DNA from: a virus
Length of the DNA stretch: 60,788 bases
Strand: one strand, 5' to 3'
Virus record (IMG/VR): IMGVR_UViG_3300046169_000125
Location: 1 to 60,788 of that record
The notes beneath the pieces were generated by a model that saw only the letters and a list, made by a program, of their open reading frames with translations, did not search any database and was not told the DNA's origin. The translations under genes were made by a program, and so were the position numbers. Shown here piece after piece: positions 17,501 to 26,500 of the stretch. Positions within the stretch are counted from its first letter, which is position 1, and the number at the start of each line of letters is the position of its first letter.

Positions 17501-18047
17501 GATGTATGGATTGGGTAAAATGAATTTGTTTGGGTCAAAAACTCCTCAAGGAAGTATGTCTGCTCCGACCCGACCAGGTAGCGTTGGAGCTTGGTTTCTT
17601 AACCCAACAAACAGATACATGGGCGGCCCAATTCGCAAATACGCCAGCGGCGGACACATCGCAGGAAAATCTGGCATCGACCAAATTCCCGCAATGCTCA
17701 GTGAGGGAGAATATGTTATTCGTGCAAGTAGCGCTCGCCAAATTGGCAAGCCAATGCTTGATCAAATAAATGCAGGTAAATTTAATGAAGGAGGACCTGT
17801 CAGCGAAATCGGAGGTTCAAGTGAAACCGGATCGACTGGTGGCAACACAAACAACATTAGTATTTCTGTGAATATGGAACGTGGTTCGTCAAATAAGCAG
17901 CAACAACAAGATGATTCAAGCGGGCAAAATCCTGCAGATAAATCAAATGAAGAGCAAAGTAATGCTAAGCTTGCAGAACGCATCAAACAACAAGTAGTTT
18001 CCGTAATTGTGGAGGAACAACGTCCAGGAGGTTTATTGAGTGATTAA
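11565..18047 (+). CDS. Tail tape measure protein with embedded nuclease-like domain
   Basis: The 2160-residue protein is the largest here. Residues 1-330 match the TP901-type tape measure core (ANARILAFGASMAIINGVA, VEKAMADVNVVMGLS, AATEYARQG, LTGMDSAEAVKSLTAAMNTYG). Helical segments follow, with a hydrophobic stretch near 1120-1170 and long coiled coils from 1350 to 1750. Motifs of the type (G/S)-x-(I/V)-P-N-(F/Y) recur near residues 540, 624, 904 and 967. Between the second and third is a domain with FESAVRG (about 778), APFDFTG (about 799) and LIEAKYN (about 820), a PD-(D/E)XK-like E...D...ExK pattern. Two AMLSEGEYVI-type repeats lie near 1830 and 2050. It sets tail length and may carry a delivered domain. 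AAGGA precedes the ATG. Confidence 0.9.
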   Translation: MAIDLDVHGNTKPLEAAVQAAVNRIRRQPIKITVDDKGATQPLGNMKRGADEFTKSMEAANARILAFGASMAIINGVANAFKGMVKNLVEVEKAMADVNVVMGLSAQNLEKFSDGLFKVAKETGAAFRVAADAATEYARQGLGVEESLKRTRDALVLTRLTGMDSAEAVKSLTAAMNTYGTQIKDTTQLVSKFAAVDVKFAVSAQDFADAISRTGQSAQSAGVSIDELVGIVTAAQQKTARGGAVIGNALKTIFTKTGKTDTLNQLENLGIAVRDLEGNTIGAQRILNDLANTFDTLSAAQKAQITQTMGGLFHINILKAVLSDAAKQNGIMAEATRISAGATDEAIQKNEELRKTMSAVATETGLAIKQVSTQIGEIALAPGMEKILNSVKSLAEGLSGVLGDGESTGSSFATGLLKGIGNVITGPGLVVLAGVFFKLFGQALKFTKESLTSLVGVTTEKQKQKAIQTSLVALFGQNAALNKEMLRTDIGRTEKEKIILGLLKAQVVEAKALNTLTAGMAGTLYRKGYGANLTPVGKKASGHIPNYANPERAQAAQGGYAAGSIRSMNMPGEGPVIYNSAETVKNFAGFKQPAIMPPQSSKAGKNYQQAFGNIHGFDPYAAGGYIPNFKKSKAKTKEKAGPPINLNSLFGSQIKSMGVLLGFGSEGPAKGQKYSQTYNSLPPNAKAVLKKKNIVDRGTSQVVAKLPTKAVYEVTEADVGKIGGVLGKSELEKKLYHYVGRPFDKFSQAIGMDMFGGKVGKAGINVLKTHMEGSVLGGLFESAVRGSLDNKKVKDSQAPFDFTGSNAENIAGFMGNKNLSLIEAKYNLSAAKGGGIPKKVLNYIYKNSKGSTEVSHTSDLITKKGEDIYVGAEKFDNTNKDQINRLEEAELPTTWQKLNKLFNASGFIPNFADPLSDAIGREKAAGVPVSQIRVGSHGALMSKGNPLGLGVTNTHDEPNGLRDVFGANGFVPNYFNPLDGIKSSIANTKFGQNWEKATTEHAKKIEKLNRRIEQRVQAIQKHNQELSTLTKGTSEYRAAQSKLKSTTSNLDKTRAKLSVLEKSSATGIGGRMGRLSSGLGRAFSGNTGMAMMMGAPMAAGFLQQGGMGAQGGNQSMYAAGGALTGAASGAMMASVIAPMFGPGAPLVIALGGAVGAYQGWASATEENTKALKNAELKRQQGVVSSFVTTSPKFMQKFSKNIFDDMSQEGKQVMKMAAPKYTATTPPDISEKDFLTRGPNNPIFKMKIPFISDLFGPSAGEIDQITKYREQGDQQNEFQKIQKYQVGTMKKAIGSMGDEEFLLPSYIKDKEGKIQKQDQPERQKASDYLKKLEKIDFFKVEDTGDVKRIEALRSALYKIYQEQITAEHDQSEAIILQLNIQKVMLESQKRAKQAQFNISSSMQAQASNLSLMEKTMGGFATEQQKAQFKYIGSINKAAETYASSAQQAENAFESNMLGVLKDDDVKSKVKTALAKRIKERGGGKVDANKLDVSDELINLSQEERQEMYKELKLGDDITKNIENQVTARENALSLAAQQVNQSNSIAQSEFRVNDAIARRKDLISNLKSGGALMSQALGHAQAMRGMDAQVGAAQRLTNVGPGYQTRAEQEAFQMREKQIALEDQIKTIRENATIELQKEQTNLEEIKMEEQQLLDLKAKRDSFVGAGAELDEDDLATLNGLIQTEDKRNQAKEKTQNAIDNILKKSEKEVSTAEKLLALEEKRLAAKRAHETGPGAFGRGMSDTTKSMREQVKMMDYELGKRIPSAFADGLAGAMTEAINGTKSLKDALTDAAVGFLGMIQQAMMQKMAYQMVGATGLFSRGGNVRKYSKGGGVPAMVSNGEYVMGRDAVNKYGGSFMHGMNAGGRIPGFASGGSVENDLLSKGKIRREGAPGGPAAQGSALASNFGGGRGFDSGRLYQRKAMSGSFYAQSGNVGLGEDTSAIQAILSEEERLRQEAEAKRQAKKAKRRQLLGMVASIGLMYGLGKMNLFGSKTPQGSMSAPTRPGSVGAWFLNPTNRYMGGPIRKYASGGHIAGKSGIDQIPAMLSEGEYVIRASSARQIGKPMLDQINAGKFNEGGPVSEIGGSSETGSTGGNTNNISISVNMERGSSNKQQQQDDSSGQNPADKSNEEQSNAKLAERIKQQVVSVIVEEQRPGGLLSD

Positions 18048-18049
18048 TT

Positions 18050-18919
18050 ATGAGTTATTCAAACTATGAACAAAAAGTCATTATTAATGGTTATGAATTA
18101 CTTGGAGTTCAAAGTGTTGATGGTAATTATGGTATAAGCGAAAAGCCTGTCAGGGTTGCTGGAGTGGGATTTATTGACGCAGTTATCGATAGTCCTCTTG
18201 AGGGTAATTTTAGTATCAATAGGAAAATGGTCAGCAATGACCCCTTGATTGAAAAATCTGGAAGTCAATATTTATATGATGAACAAGAAATTAGCGGCGC
18301 AATACTATACGACAACGATACAAAAGGTTTTGGTTTCACAAAAGGTAGAATGTCTAGATATACAGCTAGCTGCTCTGTAGGCGAAGTTCCTGATGTACAG
18401 GTTGATATAACTGTATATGGAGATTTGGGTAGCGGAGTAAGTATGAACTCCCCTTCAGAAACACATCCTCCTGTACAATACCCAGATCAATCTGGTATGC
18501 GCGTCACGGTTAGTGATTTTTCGATTGATGCGATAAGCGACTTTAGTTTTAGTAGAACTATAAACACCCAACCTTTCTACGCTATTCCAAAAGGTGATTC
18601 CTCGGATTGGACTAACGGTACAGCTGGAACTAAAAATTTAGAACCTATACAAATCGACACACAATACCCTATAGAAACTGATATTAATTTTACTATAATT
18701 GCTGATAATTATGAAGTTCGTGAAATAAAAGATAGAATACAAGCTGCTCCAGAGAGTGATGTTAAGATAGAAATATTTGATTCTATTAGTGGTACATTAA
18801 TAAATGAATTTATTGGTGAGAACGTGAGGTTGATTAGTGAGAGCATAAATAGTACTACAGAAGAAGAAATGAGTATCTCTTTAACATATAAGGGATATAA
18901 AACTTTGCACAATTCATAA
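18050..18919 (+). CDS. Tail protein related to the tube family (distal tail candidate 1)
   Basis: The 289-residue beta-rich protein begins MSYSNYEQKVIINGYELLG, two bases after the tape measure stop. Residues around 105-130 (GFGFTKGRMSRYTASCSVGEVPDVQVDITVYGD) match the GNGFVSNY...VGGMP segment of the two tube-like proteins at 4494 and 6041. In siphophages the gene after the tape measure commonly encodes the distal tail protein, which links tube and tip. Probably a tube-fold ring protein. Its stop overlaps the next ATG (TAATG). Confidence 0.5.
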   Translation: MSYSNYEQKVIINGYELLGVQSVDGNYGISEKPVRVAGVGFIDAVIDSPLEGNFSINRKMVSNDPLIEKSGSQYLYDEQEISGAILYDNDTKGFGFTKGRMSRYTASCSVGEVPDVQVDITVYGDLGSGVSMNSPSETHPPVQYPDQSGMRVTVSDFSIDAISDFSFSRTINTQPFYAIPKGDSSDWTNGTAGTKNLEPIQIDTQYPIETDINFTIIADNYEVREIKDRIQAAPESDVKIEIFDSISGTLINEFIGENVRLISESINSTTEEEMSISLTYKGYKTLHNS

Positions 18920-19821
18920 TGACCACTCCACTTTTAAGATTTGAAGATAGCAAGGTTGCTATTGGTGGAAAGAACTTATTTGCAGATAGCGCAGGTTTAT
19001 CTCTAGCTCCCGCGCTTGAGGTTGAAAGAGTTTATGGAGATTATGATGCAAACTTGGCGGGAGCAAAAACTCAATTTGTAAATTTTTCACCAACCAACGG
19101 GCTAAAAGGTAAATTAGATGTTTCTTTTTTTATATCCGCCGAACAATTTGCACATGGAGGAAATCCTAATACGATACATAGAATGTTTGAAATTGCAGAA
19201 GGTATGAGCGAGGTCCCTATTCATCAAAATAGAGTTGGTCGATATGCTTTTGATAATATGTATCTTACTTCATTTACTTTTGATATGAGTCCTTTTCAAA
19301 TTATAAAAGCTAGTGCAAGTTATGATATATATGGAAGTGTTAATAAGGTAATAGATACAAGATTCAGTAAAAGTCAAATTGATTTCGCGCACTCATTAAA
19401 GTCATTTGGAGGATTGTCCGCAACAGGAATAACTGATGAGGAGTTTGAGATATCTAGTTTGAACTATAATATAATTGTTGGGCGAAAAGTTTATAATCAT
19501 ATCAGGGGTAATGAAGGCACAATTGTAAATACCTCTCCGAATGGAGTGGTTCCTGTTAGAGTTTCTGTAGAAAATATCGAAAAAGAAATGACTATAGGAT
19601 GCAGTGAAATGCTTGAAAATTTAAACGCATACGGTGATAAACAAGATTCAATGACTTCATCAGGGCTTCCAGATTCTAAAATTGAAGCGTTTCTCTTATC
19701 TATGCAGGGTGATAGAATAGCTAGATTTTCTGCGTCAGGTAAGATACAGTCTGAATCTATGAGTATTGCAGAGGGAAAACATGCTGATGGAAAAATAACA
19801 ATAAAAGAAATAGTTAAATGA
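18919..19821 (+). CDS. Tail protein related to the tube family (distal tail candidate 2)
   Basis: The 300-residue protein shares the beta pattern of its neighbour, including VGRYAFDNMYLTSFTFDMSPF and KASASYDIYG at about 107-137. It starts at the ATG overlapping the upstream stop and ends overlapping the next start (ATGA), so the three genes are translationally coupled. It is probably a second ring component of the tail end. No catalytic motif is seen. Confidence 0.45.
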   Translation: MTTPLLRFEDSKVAIGGKNLFADSAGLSLAPALEVERVYGDYDANLAGAKTQFVNFSPTNGLKGKLDVSFFISAEQFAHGGNPNTIHRMFEIAEGMSEVPIHQNRVGRYAFDNMYLTSFTFDMSPFQIIKASASYDIYGSVNKVIDTRFSKSQIDFAHSLKSFGGLSATGITDEEFEISSLNYNIIVGRKVYNHIRGNEGTIVNTSPNGVVPVRVSVENIEKEMTIGCSEMLENLNAYGDKQDSMTSSGLPDSKIEAFLLSMQGDRIARFSASGKIQSESMSIAEGKHADGKITIKEIVK

Positions 19822-22112
19822 TAGATAATTCAAACATATTTAGTTCTGAATATTTAACTAACACTTCTAATTATAGCGGTGTATTCCAAACTGGAACAAG
19901 TTATAAAAAATTTGATTTTGTTCATGATACTGGAGATGGATTGTTTTATTATGCTAAAGAGAATGTTGTATATGGAGGAGGCGCGCAAATATCTGGGGCG
20001 AATCGATTGACTTTAGTTCCTGGCGGGTCATACACAAGTGAGGGTGATGCTCATTTTATAGTTGACACGCAAAATCAATTAGAGAATTTAGGAGCTTCTT
20101 TTGAGGTTGGACAGATTGTTTCTCTGCAAGGTTCAACTGGCACAAATGATGGAACCTATAAAATACTATCCATAGAGAAAGATTTATTGTCTGTAAATTA
20201 TGACAATTCAATTACTGGATCCTCGATGACAGTTATTGGGTTAAATAATAATGATTCAATCGACACTTTGGAGGTTGCGAGTGCAAACATATTGAGTTTA
20301 TCTGAAATAAATATATCTCCTGGAGATAATGATACGGTTTGGTCTAGAGATTCGTTTTTCTTTGACGCAGATTACGGAAGCAATGTAAGTTTTAAGGCAA
20401 ACAATCATAAATATCAATATGGAAATGGATATTACATACTTCAACCAAAAAACATTAATAGCCTGAGTATTGAAGTTAATTTAAAATTTAAAAATCGAAC
20501 AAATAGAGAATCAAATGCAATAGTTCACTTTTTAGAAAATCATCAAGGGCAACAAGAGCAGATAAATATTTCTCCAAATTTAATATATAGTCAGGGTATA
20601 TCAGGTTTTCGGTGGGACGAATCTTCAACCTTTCACCCCTATGCTTCAATAGGACTTCAGGCAAAAAGGTTTACCTGTGGCGAATGGAATCATAGTTTAA
20701 ATTTTGAAAACAGTAATGATATAGAAGTTAAGCTGAGAAATTTGGATTCATCTATCCTTCAAAAAACAAGCGGTTTGTTTGTATCTCCTATAGAGGCATA
20801 TTCTGATTCTAGAACTTACGAGAAAAATGATGCGGTGTATAGCACGGGTAATAAGCGTCATTATTATTGGAGTGGTGATTCCAGTTTGAGTGGATTTGCT
20901 CCGTCACAAAATAGATCTGAGTGGAGTAGAGCCGGGGGTTTTTATCAGGATATAAACACGCAGTATTGGACGCGCGATTTTTTCTGGAAACCCTCCCTTG
21001 GTTTGAGCGTGAGTCAAAAACCAAGAATGCAGGATATCGGTGTTGGCGATGCATATATACAAATATTTAACGATGGAATTAATGAAAGTTTACTGACTCT
21101 TGATTTGGATTTTAATAATCGCAATGATTCTGAAGCGAGATCTATTATTCATTTTTTAGAGCAACATTATGGTTGCGTACCTTTCGGTTTTACTCCTCCG
21201 GCACCCTACGAAACAAGGCAAAATTTTGTATGTCAAGAATGGAGCCATTCTTATAATTTTAAAGGTAATCATAGTATAAGTGCTAAGTTTGAGCAATACC
21301 CCTTTAATTTAGAGGGTCAACAATATGATTCTATTAATCCCGTTCCTTTTATTAATACTGGAGAGCTAATATTTACTTCGCCTTTTATTATGAGAAGTCA
21401 AGATTCACAAGAGCGGTTATCAATATATAATCCGTTTAGATCTAAGTTCCTGTTGAAAAATATTGGTGATACCCCTATCGATTTAAGTTATTGCTCTATA
21501 TCCGGCAGAGAGAATCTACAATTTTCAATTCTAGGTCAAGAAAATAATGATGTACCAATGGTTTCAAAAAATTTAGTTGCTAGTGATTATGAATACACTC
21601 TACCTTTACAAGGAACGCTTCCAGCAGAATCAGGATTAAGCAATAGTTCTTCCACAATCGATTTGCACGGAGCTAATATTAGACTTAGGAAGGGGTTTTT
21701 GGGGGGAGATGAGGGCGGGTATATTTTTGAGCTTCAAGACAAAACAAGATCATTTATTCAATATAATGATGGACTAATCCGCGATCTTGGTAATGCCGAT
21801 TATATGCTGCAAACTAATTATTTTATAAATTATGACTTTATTACTGGGAATAAAACAAGCATTTTAAATGCGCAGGAGTCTTCTGATATAGAAATTATTT
21901 ACCAAGGTGCAGATGAAAGTGATTTATTTTGTAACTTACTTGATATAGACGGAGACAATTTGATTTATATGACCGACACCAATCCAAGTACTGAAGGTGG
22001 GAACATATTATTAAAAGAAGCTAGTAGATATTATGAGCAGGAAATATTAATAAGTGGAAATTATTTAAATAGCCCAAAATCTGGAGATGTGAGAATATAC
22101 CTAAATATATAA
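19818..22112 (+). CDS. Lambda gpM-like tail tip protein with duplicated domain
   Basis: The 764-residue protein has two copies of a gpM-type module near residues 170-300 and 375-500. Each contains a strand-rich start (YYILQPKNINSLSIEVNL; DAYIQIFNDGINESLLTL), a helix of the type AIVHFLENHQG or SIIHFLEQHYG, and a Cys-Glu-Trp turn (FTCGEWNHSLNF; FVCQEWSHSYNF). Lambda gpM is normally a single copy of about 110 residues. The N-terminal 170 and C-terminal 260 residues are beta-rich, the last part with Ig-like character. It lies between the ring genes and the gpL-like gene, as in lambda, so it probably builds the tail tip. Confidence 0.6.
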   Translation: MIDNSNIFSSEYLTNTSNYSGVFQTGTSYKKFDFVHDTGDGLFYYAKENVVYGGGAQISGANRLTLVPGGSYTSEGDAHFIVDTQNQLENLGASFEVGQIVSLQGSTGTNDGTYKILSIEKDLLSVNYDNSITGSSMTVIGLNNNDSIDTLEVASANILSLSEINISPGDNDTVWSRDSFFFDADYGSNVSFKANNHKYQYGNGYYILQPKNINSLSIEVNLKFKNRTNRESNAIVHFLENHQGQQEQINISPNLIYSQGISGFRWDESSTFHPYASIGLQAKRFTCGEWNHSLNFENSNDIEVKLRNLDSSILQKTSGLFVSPIEAYSDSRTYEKNDAVYSTGNKRHYYWSGDSSLSGFAPSQNRSEWSRAGGFYQDINTQYWTRDFFWKPSLGLSVSQKPRMQDIGVGDAYIQIFNDGINESLLTLDLDFNNRNDSEARSIIHFLEQHYGCVPFGFTPPAPYETRQNFVCQEWSHSYNFKGNHSISAKFEQYPFNLEGQQYDSINPVPFINTGELIFTSPFIMRSQDSQERLSIYNPFRSKFLLKNIGDTPIDLSYCSISGRENLQFSILGQENNDVPMVSKNLVASDYEYTLPLQGTLPAESGLSNSSSTIDLHGANIRLRKGFLGGDEGGYIFELQDKTRSFIQYNDGLIRDLGNADYMLQTNYFINYDFITGNKTSILNAQESSDIEIIYQGADESDLFCNLLDIDGDNLIYMTDTNPSTEGGNILLKEASRYYEQEILISGNYLNSPKSGDVRIYLNI

Positions 22113-22113
22113 A

Positions 22114-23214
22114 ATGAGTAGCCAGTCAGCAAATATAAATAAACAACTAGTTTCTTTGGTTCCTGATTCCTTAATTGATTTATATGAGATTGATTTTAGT
22201 AATCTGCAATCTAATTTTGAGGAATTAAAGAATTTGTATGATATAAATTTAGGGGTTGATACAGTATATCGATTTTGCCCTATGAAAAATGGAGTTAATC
22301 CTATTATTTGGCAAGGATTTTCTTATCAACCTTTACCTATTAGAACTGATGGTTTTGAGTCTCAATCAGACGGAAAACTTCCTAGGCCAACTTTAACTCT
22401 CGCAAACCCTGAGGGGTTATTTTCTAAAATTTTAAAATCAAATCAAGATTTTGCGAACTGCAAGGTAGTGAGAAAAAGGACATATGCAAGATTTCTTGAT
22501 GAGGTAAATTTTCAGGGAGGCGTAAATCCTTTTGGTTCGTCTAGCGAAAGTTCTTATCTGCCTGACGATGTTTTTTATATCAATAATAAAAAAATAGAAA
22601 ATAAAAAAGTTATTGAATTGGAGCTAGTATCTGCTCTAGAACTCGAGGATTCTTTTATTCCTGCAAGGGTAGTTTTGTCTGGTTATTGCAATTTTACCTA
22701 TAGATGCAGTATTGGTTGTGGATATAAAGGTTTACCGATTGAGACGTCAGAAGGAAAAAGTTTAATCAAAGGTTTTGCTGTTAACAAAGAGAAAATTGGA
22801 GATCAATATGACACTGGTATTGTAGATGCTTCGATCTATGGTGGAAATATAAGTAATGTGGATTATTGGAACAAATATGGGAAAGACGGAAACTACCAAA
22901 GTTTATCTGGTTATCAATTGGGGGATGTTGTTAAGATTGTTCCAACAAATGCAAACAATCCATATAAATCTACTCCGCATATTTTTGTTTGCATTCAAAA
23001 GCATGAAGACGCATCAAGATATCATCCATTTTTCTCAAAAGAATATTGGCTTAAGGATTCATGCTCTAAAACAATTGAGTCATGCAAAAAAAGGTTTACC
23101 TTAAAAAAGGATCCGATAACAGGTCAAGATCTAACACCCTACAATGAAAGCCTGAAAGCAAGAGGTTTGAGATTTGGAGGTTTTCCGGGAACAGAAAGGT
23201 ATCCAATTGAATGA
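22114..23214 (+). CDS. Lambda gpL-like tail tip protein
   Basis: The 366-residue protein has the gpL-type pattern: an N-terminal region that ends in PRPTLTLANPEGLFSKIL, a middle KKVIELELVSALELED, and a cysteine cluster YCNFTYRCSIGCGYKG near 191-206, with CSKTIESCKKRF near 317-328. Lambda gpL is known to bind an iron-sulfur cluster through cysteines in this region, so the same may hold here. It has an insertion near 240-310 with a DYWNKYG...GDVVKI hairpin module. It sits between the gpM-like and gpK-like genes. Confidence 0.75.
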   Translation: MSSQSANINKQLVSLVPDSLIDLYEIDFSNLQSNFEELKNLYDINLGVDTVYRFCPMKNGVNPIIWQGFSYQPLPIRTDGFESQSDGKLPRPTLTLANPEGLFSKILKSNQDFANCKVVRKRTYARFLDEVNFQGGVNPFGSSSESSYLPDDVFYINNKKIENKKVIELELVSALELEDSFIPARVVLSGYCNFTYRCSIGCGYKGLPIETSEGKSLIKGFAVNKEKIGDQYDTGIVDASIYGGNISNVDYWNKYGKDGNYQSLSGYQLGDVVKIVPTNANNPYKSTPHIFVCIQKHEDASRYHPFFSKEYWLKDSCSKTIESCKKRFTLKKDPITGQDLTPYNESLKARGLRFGGFPGTERYPIE

Positions 23215-23539
23215 AATAAACAAAACAATACTTGATGAAATTAGAAAATATTGCCGGAAATTTAAAAAACAGGAATCTTGTGGGGTGGTTTATTTTGATA
23301 ATTCTACTTTATATTTTTTGCCATGTGAAAATATAAGCAGGTCTCCCGAGTATTATTTTTTAATAGACCCTGTAATTTTAATAGATTATGATGTACAATA
23401 TATTGTGCATTCTCATGTAATAGGATCATCTCAGCCAAGCGAAAATGATATCAATAGTTCGAACGAATTATGTATACCTTATTTGATATATAGCTTGAGA
23501 GACAATGACTTTTTCCTGTATGAAAATATAGGTGTATAA
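23207..23539 (+). CDS. JAMM (Mov34/MPN) metallopeptidase-like, lambda gpK N-domain type
   Basis: The likely start is TTG at 23207, seven bases after AAGG and overlapping the end of the gpL-like gene; a TTG at 23174 would add 11 residues. The 110-residue product (MNEINKTILDEIRKYC after start-codon conversion) has the complete JAMM signature H68-S-H70, seven residues, S78, two residues, D81, plus E24 in QESCGVVYF. JAMM proteins bind zinc and cleave isopeptide or peptide bonds. Lambda gpK pairs this domain with an NlpC/P60 peptidase; that second domain is absent here. Probably a tail-tip assembly or peptidoglycan-related protease. Confidence 0.8.
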   Translation: MNEINKTILDEIRKYCRKFKKQESCGVVYFDNSTLYFLPCENISRSPEYYFLIDPVILIDYDVQYIVHSHVIGSSQPSENDINSSNELCIPYLIYSLRDNDFFLYENIGV

Positions 23540-23561
23540 ACTATAAAAGGTTTAAGGTAAA

Positions 23562-26500
23562 GTGAAAACGGTATATCTACATGGAGAGCTAGGCAAACGC
23601 TTTGGTAAAAAGTGGGAACTTGCTGTGAACAATATCGAGGAGGCGTTTTCTGCTATAGAGGCAAATTGCGAAGGATTTTTTAATTATGTGTACAAGTCTT
23701 CAGCTAAAGGTATTGATTATATTATACTCACAAAAGATCCAAAATCTATAAAAGATAAGGATGATTTACGCGAAAATATAATTGATGAAAAATTATCGAA
23801 AGTAAATTCAAAACAAAAAGAAATACATCTTTTGAGTCCTGTTGGTGGGTCTGCTGTTTTTGGGGTTGGTGGATCTCTTGCGTTGTTAAAGGTAGGGGGA
23901 GGTTTAACGACTCTTGGTATGGTTGTTGCTTCTGTGGCAATATCTTTTGCAATGCAAGCTTTGACTAAACCGCCAAAGCCACCCCAGCGAAAAGATTCAA
24001 TAAGTACAAAATCATTTTTAATTTCAGGAGGTATAACTAGGCAAGCTCAAGGAATAGCTGTTCCTTTGGGTTATGGGCGTTTAAAAATTGGCCCAACAAA
24101 CATCGCATCAAAAAAAAGTAGTAAAAAACTGTCTAAATATAATTCTGGAAGTTCGGCAACTTTGGAAAGTTATACAGAGTCAGAGTTTATAGACTTACTT
24201 TCCGAAGGTCCGATACATGGCTTTGTTGATCAATACGGAGTAACTCTGCCCGCTGATGATGTTTTTGAGGGAATATACTTAAATGATGTACAGGTAAGAA
24301 ACTCGGCCTCCCCGGGAGAACAGGTTGGTACATATAATTATATATTAAATGAAAATCAAAAAAATTCTCAAGGTAGGCCTAAATATAAAATTGGATCAGA
24401 CGAAGAGAGTATAATATTGACCAAAGGTGTGTTTCACGTAAGGGAATACGACGTTATATTGTATGGACCTAGTCCATATACCACAGCTGATACAGCAAAC
24501 GAAGCTATAGAAAAGGGTTCGAAGGTAGCGTCTCATTTTGTTTCAAATTCATCAGTAGATGAAATAACTATTTCGATTCGCACAGAATTATATGTACAGA
24601 ATATGGAGACGGGGGGAATGAATTCAAATACTGTTTTGTTTGCGATTTTAGTTTCAAGAGGCAATAAAGATTTTAATATTCTTGAGCCTGAATCTGGGTG
24701 TATAATGATTACAAAAAAAGGTGATGGCCTCAGTTGGGATGAAGGCATCAACAGATTTGAAATGTCAGGAATTGCTACCTCTACTTATCAATTTGATATA
24801 AGCTTTAAGGTCGATAGAAATTTAGATATTTCTGACGCTAGTGGAGGAATAACTTTTAAGATAATTAAAATTTCTCCTGAATACGATCCCTCTGTTAAGG
24901 GTAGTTCTGGGGGTGTAGGAAGGGTAAGGTCTATTCAATTGTCACATGTAGAGGAAAAAATAAGTGAAAATTTAATATATCCACATAGTGCTATGGTTAA
25001 AATATTAGTTGATAGTAAAAACTTTTCAAGTATACCTGATCGATCATATCACTTGAAGTTGAAGAAGGTTGTTATTCCTGATAATTATGATCCGATATCC
25101 AGAAAGTATACCGGACCTTGGAATGGACTATTTAAGGGTCAGTTGCACGGAAATATGTCTGTACATTCAATAGCTGATTCAGATAAATATTGGACGGATA
25201 ATCCTGCTTGGATATTTTTTGATTTATTGTATAACGCTAGATATGGAGTGGGTAAATATGGACTCGAGGAGGAGAATGTTGATAAGTGGCAATTATATAA
25301 AATTGCAAAATACTGTGATGAGCTTGTAGAGACTGATTACCCTATTGAGACTGAAAATGGTCAACCGATTGCATTTACATGTTTAAATAATTTGAATGAA
25401 TCTGTTGAACCTAATCAATTACAAATTAAAATAAAATATAGTGAAACAGAAATAATAGCTCCAACCCCTGAACCTCCAAGCTATGATCATAGTACATACG
25501 AGGTTATTAATGGAAATTATACGTACTCACAAGCCAAAGCAGATGCAATATCTAGAGGTGGAAGACTTGCTATTATAAGAAATGCTCAAGAAAGTCAACA
25601 GGTAATTACCGCCTACAACTCCGGCATTTCGCACGGATTGGGAAGTTTTTACCGTGCATGGATTGGTTTGGAGCAGGTTGGTTTGGATAATTCAAGCTGG
25701 ACTTGGTCAGACGGTTCAAGTTTAACTTATACAAATTGGGGGGGGAATAACCCAAATAACGATTCGGAAACTAGGGGTTTAATTGGTTGGGATGGGAAAC
25801 ATAGAACAACATGGAATGATGCACAGTCATCCACGGTAGCTTCTTATATACTTGAAAAAAAGGGTGTGGATGTTAATAATCCAACACCAACCCTACTACA
25901 ATTAAATAAAGAAAAATTTATTTCTAAATTCGGCGAAGGTAACTCACTTAAGGGTAAAAAGGTGGCATTTTTTATACCAAAAACATCCAGCTCTCTTACA
26001 GAGGAGTCTTTGATCGAAAAAGCTGTTGCTAGAGAAGGTAAAATGAAAATTGAAGAAAGAATGATTTTAAGTTCAGACCCGTCAACATTTAGTGTGATTG
26101 TTTCTGGGCCAAAAATAGAGGATAATAAAGGTTCGTTTGATTTTGTAGTTGGTGCATGCGCTGTCCAATTAAACCACCCTGTAGTTGAACCTAGATTCAC
26201 TGCAAATTTATACCTAACTGACAGAGCAGAGGCTTTAGAGGTTATTAAAAATTTAGCATCAATGTTTCGCGGAATATCTGCATACTCTGCCGGTAAAATA
26301 TTGGCAATTCAAGATTCTCAGAAAAAACCAATACAACTTTTTAATAATTCAAATGTCGATAACAACGGTTTTATTTATATGGGTGTGCAGAAAAACAAGA
26401 GGATTACAGCCTCTTTAGTGAGGTTTAATAATTCTGTAAAAAATTATAAGCCCGATTTAGTTTATGAAGAAGATTCCGAAGCTATACAAAAATTTGGCTA

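Noticed and set aside
25495-25866. Diversity-generating retroelement target in the lectin domain
   Set aside because: No reverse transcriptase, accessory gene or template repeat is visible in the window, and the lectin is of the canonical type.
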